NCBI GenBank assembly: GCA_963782965.1
Contig: CAWALV010000006.1
Coordinates: 1,984,001-2,048,000, forward strand
Length of the DNA: 64,000 bases
Origin: CAWALV01 sp963782965
GTDB lineage: Bacteria; Actinomycetota; Actinomycetes; Acidothermales; Acidothermaceae
Direction: 5' to 3'
The translations under genes and the position numbers were made by a program. The notes beneath the pieces are model-generated. The model ran no database searches, was not told where the DNA came from, and worked only from the letters and a program-made list of their open reading frames with translations. Numbering within the stretch: position 1 is the first letter of the stretch; each line of letters opens with the position of its first letter. This document shows positions 61,666-64,000 of the stretch, piece after piece.

Positions 61666-62612
61666 CCGTTGCTCGGGCCGGCTCCGCGCGCGACGGCCGC
61701 ACCGGTGATGACGTTGCGCAACGGCTGCCCTTGGACGTAGCGCGCGACCTGCTCGGCGACGAGGCGCCGGGCACGCGGCAGGAACGCGGTCGAGTTGCCG
61801 CCGACGTGCGGTGAGATCAAGACCCCGGGTGCGCCCCACAGCGGATGATCGGCAGGCAGCGGCTCAGGATCGGTGACGTCGAGAGCCGCCCGCACGTGTC
61901 CGGCGTGCAGGGCGGCGACGAGTGCATCGGTGTCGACGACGGCGCCGCGGCCGACGTTGACGAGCAGCGCCCGCTCCTTCATCCGGGCGAGGAAGCCGGC
62001 GTCTATCAGGTGCCGAGTGAGGTCGGTCAGTGGCGTAACGACGATCACGACATCGGCGTCGGGCAAGAGCGCCGGCAGTTCAGCGATGCCGTGCACCCCG
62101 TCGTCCGGGCGGGGCCGGCGAGCGACCCGGGTCACGGTCGTCTCGAACGGCAGCAGCCGCCGTTCGATCGCCGCCCCGATCGAGCCGTACCCGACGATCA
62201 GCACGTGCCGATCGGCCAGCGACGGCTTGGCGGCCGGCCGCCATTGCGCGGCGTCCTGCCCGCGCACGAAGTCGGGGATGCCGCGAAGCGACGCCAAGGT
62301 GAGGGTCAGCGCCAGCTCGGCCGTGCTCGCGTCGTGGACGCCGCGCGCGCTGCACAGGGTGACCCCCGGCGGGACGAACGGCAGCGCGTGGTCGTAGCCG
62401 GCCGTGAGGGTCTGCATGACCCGCAGCGCGGGCAGCTTGGCGGCGAGTTCGAGCGGTTCGACCCCGAACGAGTACGGGACGACGTAGAACTCGACCTCGG
62501 CCGCCGAGGCCGGCACGTCGTCGGCACCGGTGTAGAGGTCGGTGCTGATGTCCAGGCCGAGCGTGGCGAGTTCGGTCGCGAACTCGGGATAGGGCACCCA
62601 GGCCTGCACCAT
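61662..62612 (-). CDS. D-isomer-specific 2-hydroxyacid dehydrogenase
   Basis: 316 residues from ATG 62612 with GAGGCGAG upstream. NAD site VLIVGYGSIGAAIERRLLPF, substrate Arg/Glu region LLVNVGRGAVVDTDALVAAL and catalytic His in ISPHVGGNSTAF. The substrate is not clear; relatives act on glyoxylate, hydroxypyruvate or other 2-oxo acids. Between gatB and the membrane protein. Confidence 0.92.
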   Translation of the reverse strand: MVQAWVPYPEFATELATLGLDISTDLYTGADDVPASAAEVEFYVVPYSFGVEPLELAAKLPALRVMQTLTAGYDHALPFVPPGVTLCSARGVHDASTAELALTLTLASLRGIPDFVRGQDAAQWRPAAKPSLADRHVLIVGYGSIGAAIERRLLPFETTVTRVARRPRPDDGVHGIAELPALLPDADVVIVVTPLTDLTRHLIDAGFLARMKERALLVNVGRGAVVDTDALVAALHAGHVRAALDVTDPEPLPADHPLWGAPGVLISPHVGGNSTAFLPRARRLVAEQVARYVQGQPLRNVITGAAVARGAGPSNG

Positions 62613-62771
62613 CTCGCCTCTTCCCGTGGCCGAACCGCGTCTCATCCGATTCTCTCTCGGCTTCGTTCCTGCCGCTGCCGCACCTCAGCAAGCCAACGCA
62701 CCGGAGCCGCAGGCGGTTCGAACTGCCCGGCCGGCCGGGCAAGCGACGGGCGGTGGATCAGACGGAGCGGT

Positions 62772-64000
62772 TCAGGCCGGTGGGCTCAGCTTTTGCAGGA
62801 TGAGCTCGCGGACCCGGCCGGCGTCGGCCTGCCCGCGGGTGGTCTTCATGACGGCGCCGACCAGCGCGCCGGCGGCCGCGACCTTTCCGTCGCGAACCTT
62901 CTGGGCGGCGTCGGGGTCGGCGGCGATCGCGGCGTCGACGGCAGCGCCGAGGGCTGCGTCGTCGGATACGACCTTCAGCCCGCGTGCCGCGACGACGGCG
63001 TCGGGAGCACCCTCCCCCGCGAGGACGCCGTCGAGCACCTGGCGGGCGAGCTTGTCGTTGAGCGTTCCGTCGGCGACGAGTTCGGCCAGCCTGGCGACGT
63101 CGTCCGGCGTGATGGGCAGGGTCGACACCTCGACGCCCCGCTCGTTGGCCTGCCGGGCGAGCTCGCCCATCCACCACTTGTAGGCATCGCGCGGCGCGGC
63201 GCCGGCCGCCACCGTAGCCTCGATCGGCTCGACCGCTCCGGCGTTGAGGGCGGCCTGCATGTCGAGCGCGGAGATACCCCACTCCTCGCGCAGCCGCCGG
63301 CGCCGTTCGAGCGGCAGCTCGGGCAACGTCGCGCGCAGCTGCTCGACCCAGTCGGTCGCGGGTGCGATCGGCACCAGATCGGGCTCGGGGAAGTAGCGGT
63401 AGTCCTCCGCCTCCTCCTTGCTGCGCCCGGACGTCGTGACGCCGGTGTCCTCGTGAAAGTGGCGAGTCTCCTGCACCACGCGCCCGCCGGAGGCGAGCAG
63501 CGCAGCCTGCCGTTCGATTTCAGAGCGCACCGCCCGCTCGACCGAACGCAGCGAGTTGACGTTCTTTGTTTCCGAGCGGGTGCCCCACTGCATCGAGCCG
63601 ATCGGGTTCAGCGAAAGGTTCACGTCGCAGCGGAGTGAGCCCTCCTCCATCCGGACGTCGGAAACGCCCAGCGCGCGAAGCGTCTCGCGCAGCTCGGTGA
63701 CGTAGGCGCGCGCGACCTCGGGCGCAAGGCGCCCGGTGCCGGGCACCGGCTTGGTGACGATCTCGACCAGCGGGATGCCGGCGCGGTTGTAGTCGACGAG
63801 GGAGTGCGTCGCCCCGTGAATGCGCCCGGTCGAGCCGCCGACGTGCAGCGACTTGCCGGTGTCTTCCTCGAGATGCACGCGCTCGATGCCGACGCGCACG
63901 GTCTCGCCGTCGACCTCGACATCGAGGTAGCCATCGGTGCACAGCGGTTCGTCGTACTGCGAGATCTGGAAGTTCTTCGGCATGTCGGGGTAGAAGTAGT
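62772..64000 (-). CDS. gatB: Aspartyl/glutamyl-tRNA amidotransferase subunit B, 3' part (window edge)
   Basis: The N-terminal part is outside the window. Visible: YPDMPKNFQISQYDEPLCTD, DYNRAGIPLVEIVTKPVPGT, SLRCDVNLSLNPIGSMQWGT, KNVNSLRSVERAVRSEIERQ, YRYFPEPDLVPI, then the YqeY-like tail. GatB activates mischarged Glu-tRNA-Gln (or Asp-tRNA-Asn) in the GatCAB complex. With gltX and tRNA-Gln in the same window this fits indirect Gln-tRNA synthesis. Confidence 0.96.
   Translation of the reverse strand, partial: YFYPDMPKNFQISQYDEPLCTDGYLDVEVDGETVRVGIERVHLEEDTGKSLHVGGSTGRIHGATHSLVDYNRAGIPLVEIVTKPVPGTGRLAPEVARAYVTELRETLRALGVSDVRMEEGSLRCDVNLSLNPIGSMQWGTRSETKNVNSLRSVERAVRSEIERQAALLASGGRVVQETRHFHEDTGVTTSGRSKEEAEDYRYFPEPDLVPIAPATDWVEQLRATLPELPLERRRRLREEWGISALDMQAALNAGAVEPIEATVAAGAAPRDAYKWWMGELARQANERGVEVSTLPITPDDVARLAELVADGTLNDKLARQVLDGVLAGEGAPDAVVAARGLKVVSDDAALGAAVDAAIAADPDAAQKVRDGKVAAAGALVGAVMKTTRGQADAGRVRELILQKLSPPA

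Overview
The window comes from a high-GC actinobacterium. The evidence is near-universal GC-rich codon use, frequent GTG starts with 4-base stop/start overlaps, an mprA-mprB-pepD stress operon, a furA-katG pair, kdpFABC with kdpDE, and the actinobacterial branched-chain amino acid neighbourhood (gatB ... ilvD, ilvBN, ilvC, serA, leuB, ilvE, cimA, gltX, tRNA-Glu/Gln, ndgR-leuC). I cannot name a genus from sequence alone.

Layout. 1-1 kb: the start of leuC and its divergent IclR-type regulator (ndgR/ltbR type). 1-7 kb: mprA-mprB-pepD, an ATP-dependent DNA ligase, a pentapeptide-repeat protein and a tiny putative lipoprotein. 7-12.8 kb: a GH13 glucosidase, a frameshifted sugar-sensor/PAS/GGDEF gene, a P-loop kinase and an MFS transporter remnant. 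12.8-16 kb: furA-katG with a palindromic operator, plus a hydrolase remnant and a small conserved protein. 16-24.4 kb: the whole kdp potassium system, including kdpF, an extra 27-residue membrane microprotein and a 150-residue membrane protein. 24.6-25.4 kb: an ACT-domain protein with its terminator.

25.4-33.7 kb: an accessory island. It is bounded by a 15-bp repeat of the tRNA-Glu 3' end and carries a large serine recombinase beside the tRNA, two replication-relaxation family proteins, a secreted small protein with an ABC transporter (bacteriocin-like layout) and a decayed kdpDE relic. 33.7-44.4 kb: tRNA-Glu, tRNA-Gln, gltX, a fumarylacetoacetate hydrolase family protein, cimA with an isoleucine-type leader-peptide attenuator, an ECF sigma factor with a membrane partner, ilvE, leuB and serA.

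44.7-54.1 kb: a 9.4-kb insert between serA and ilvC, flanked by two 95-bp near-identical direct repeats. It carries a Pel/galactosaminogalactan-like exopolysaccharide set: a PelF-like glycosyltransferase, a polytopic membrane protein, a coiled-coil protein, a GH114 lipoprotein, and a giant secreted protein with an Agd3/CE18-like deacetylase region, FnIII repeats and CWB2 anchors, the last broken by three frameshifts. 54.2-64 kb: ilvC, ilvN, ilvB with its leader-peptide attenuator, ilvD, a large membrane protein, a 2-hydroxyacid dehydrogenase and the 3' part of gatB.

The amino acid genes form one functional block for Ile/Val/Leu and serine synthesis, on the minus strand, with attenuation at ilvB and cimA. 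The most interesting signals are the repeat-flanked polysaccharide locus, the tRNA-Glu island and the paired attenuators. Four single-base frameshifts in two long genes may be real decay or assembly error; I cannot tell from this sequence.
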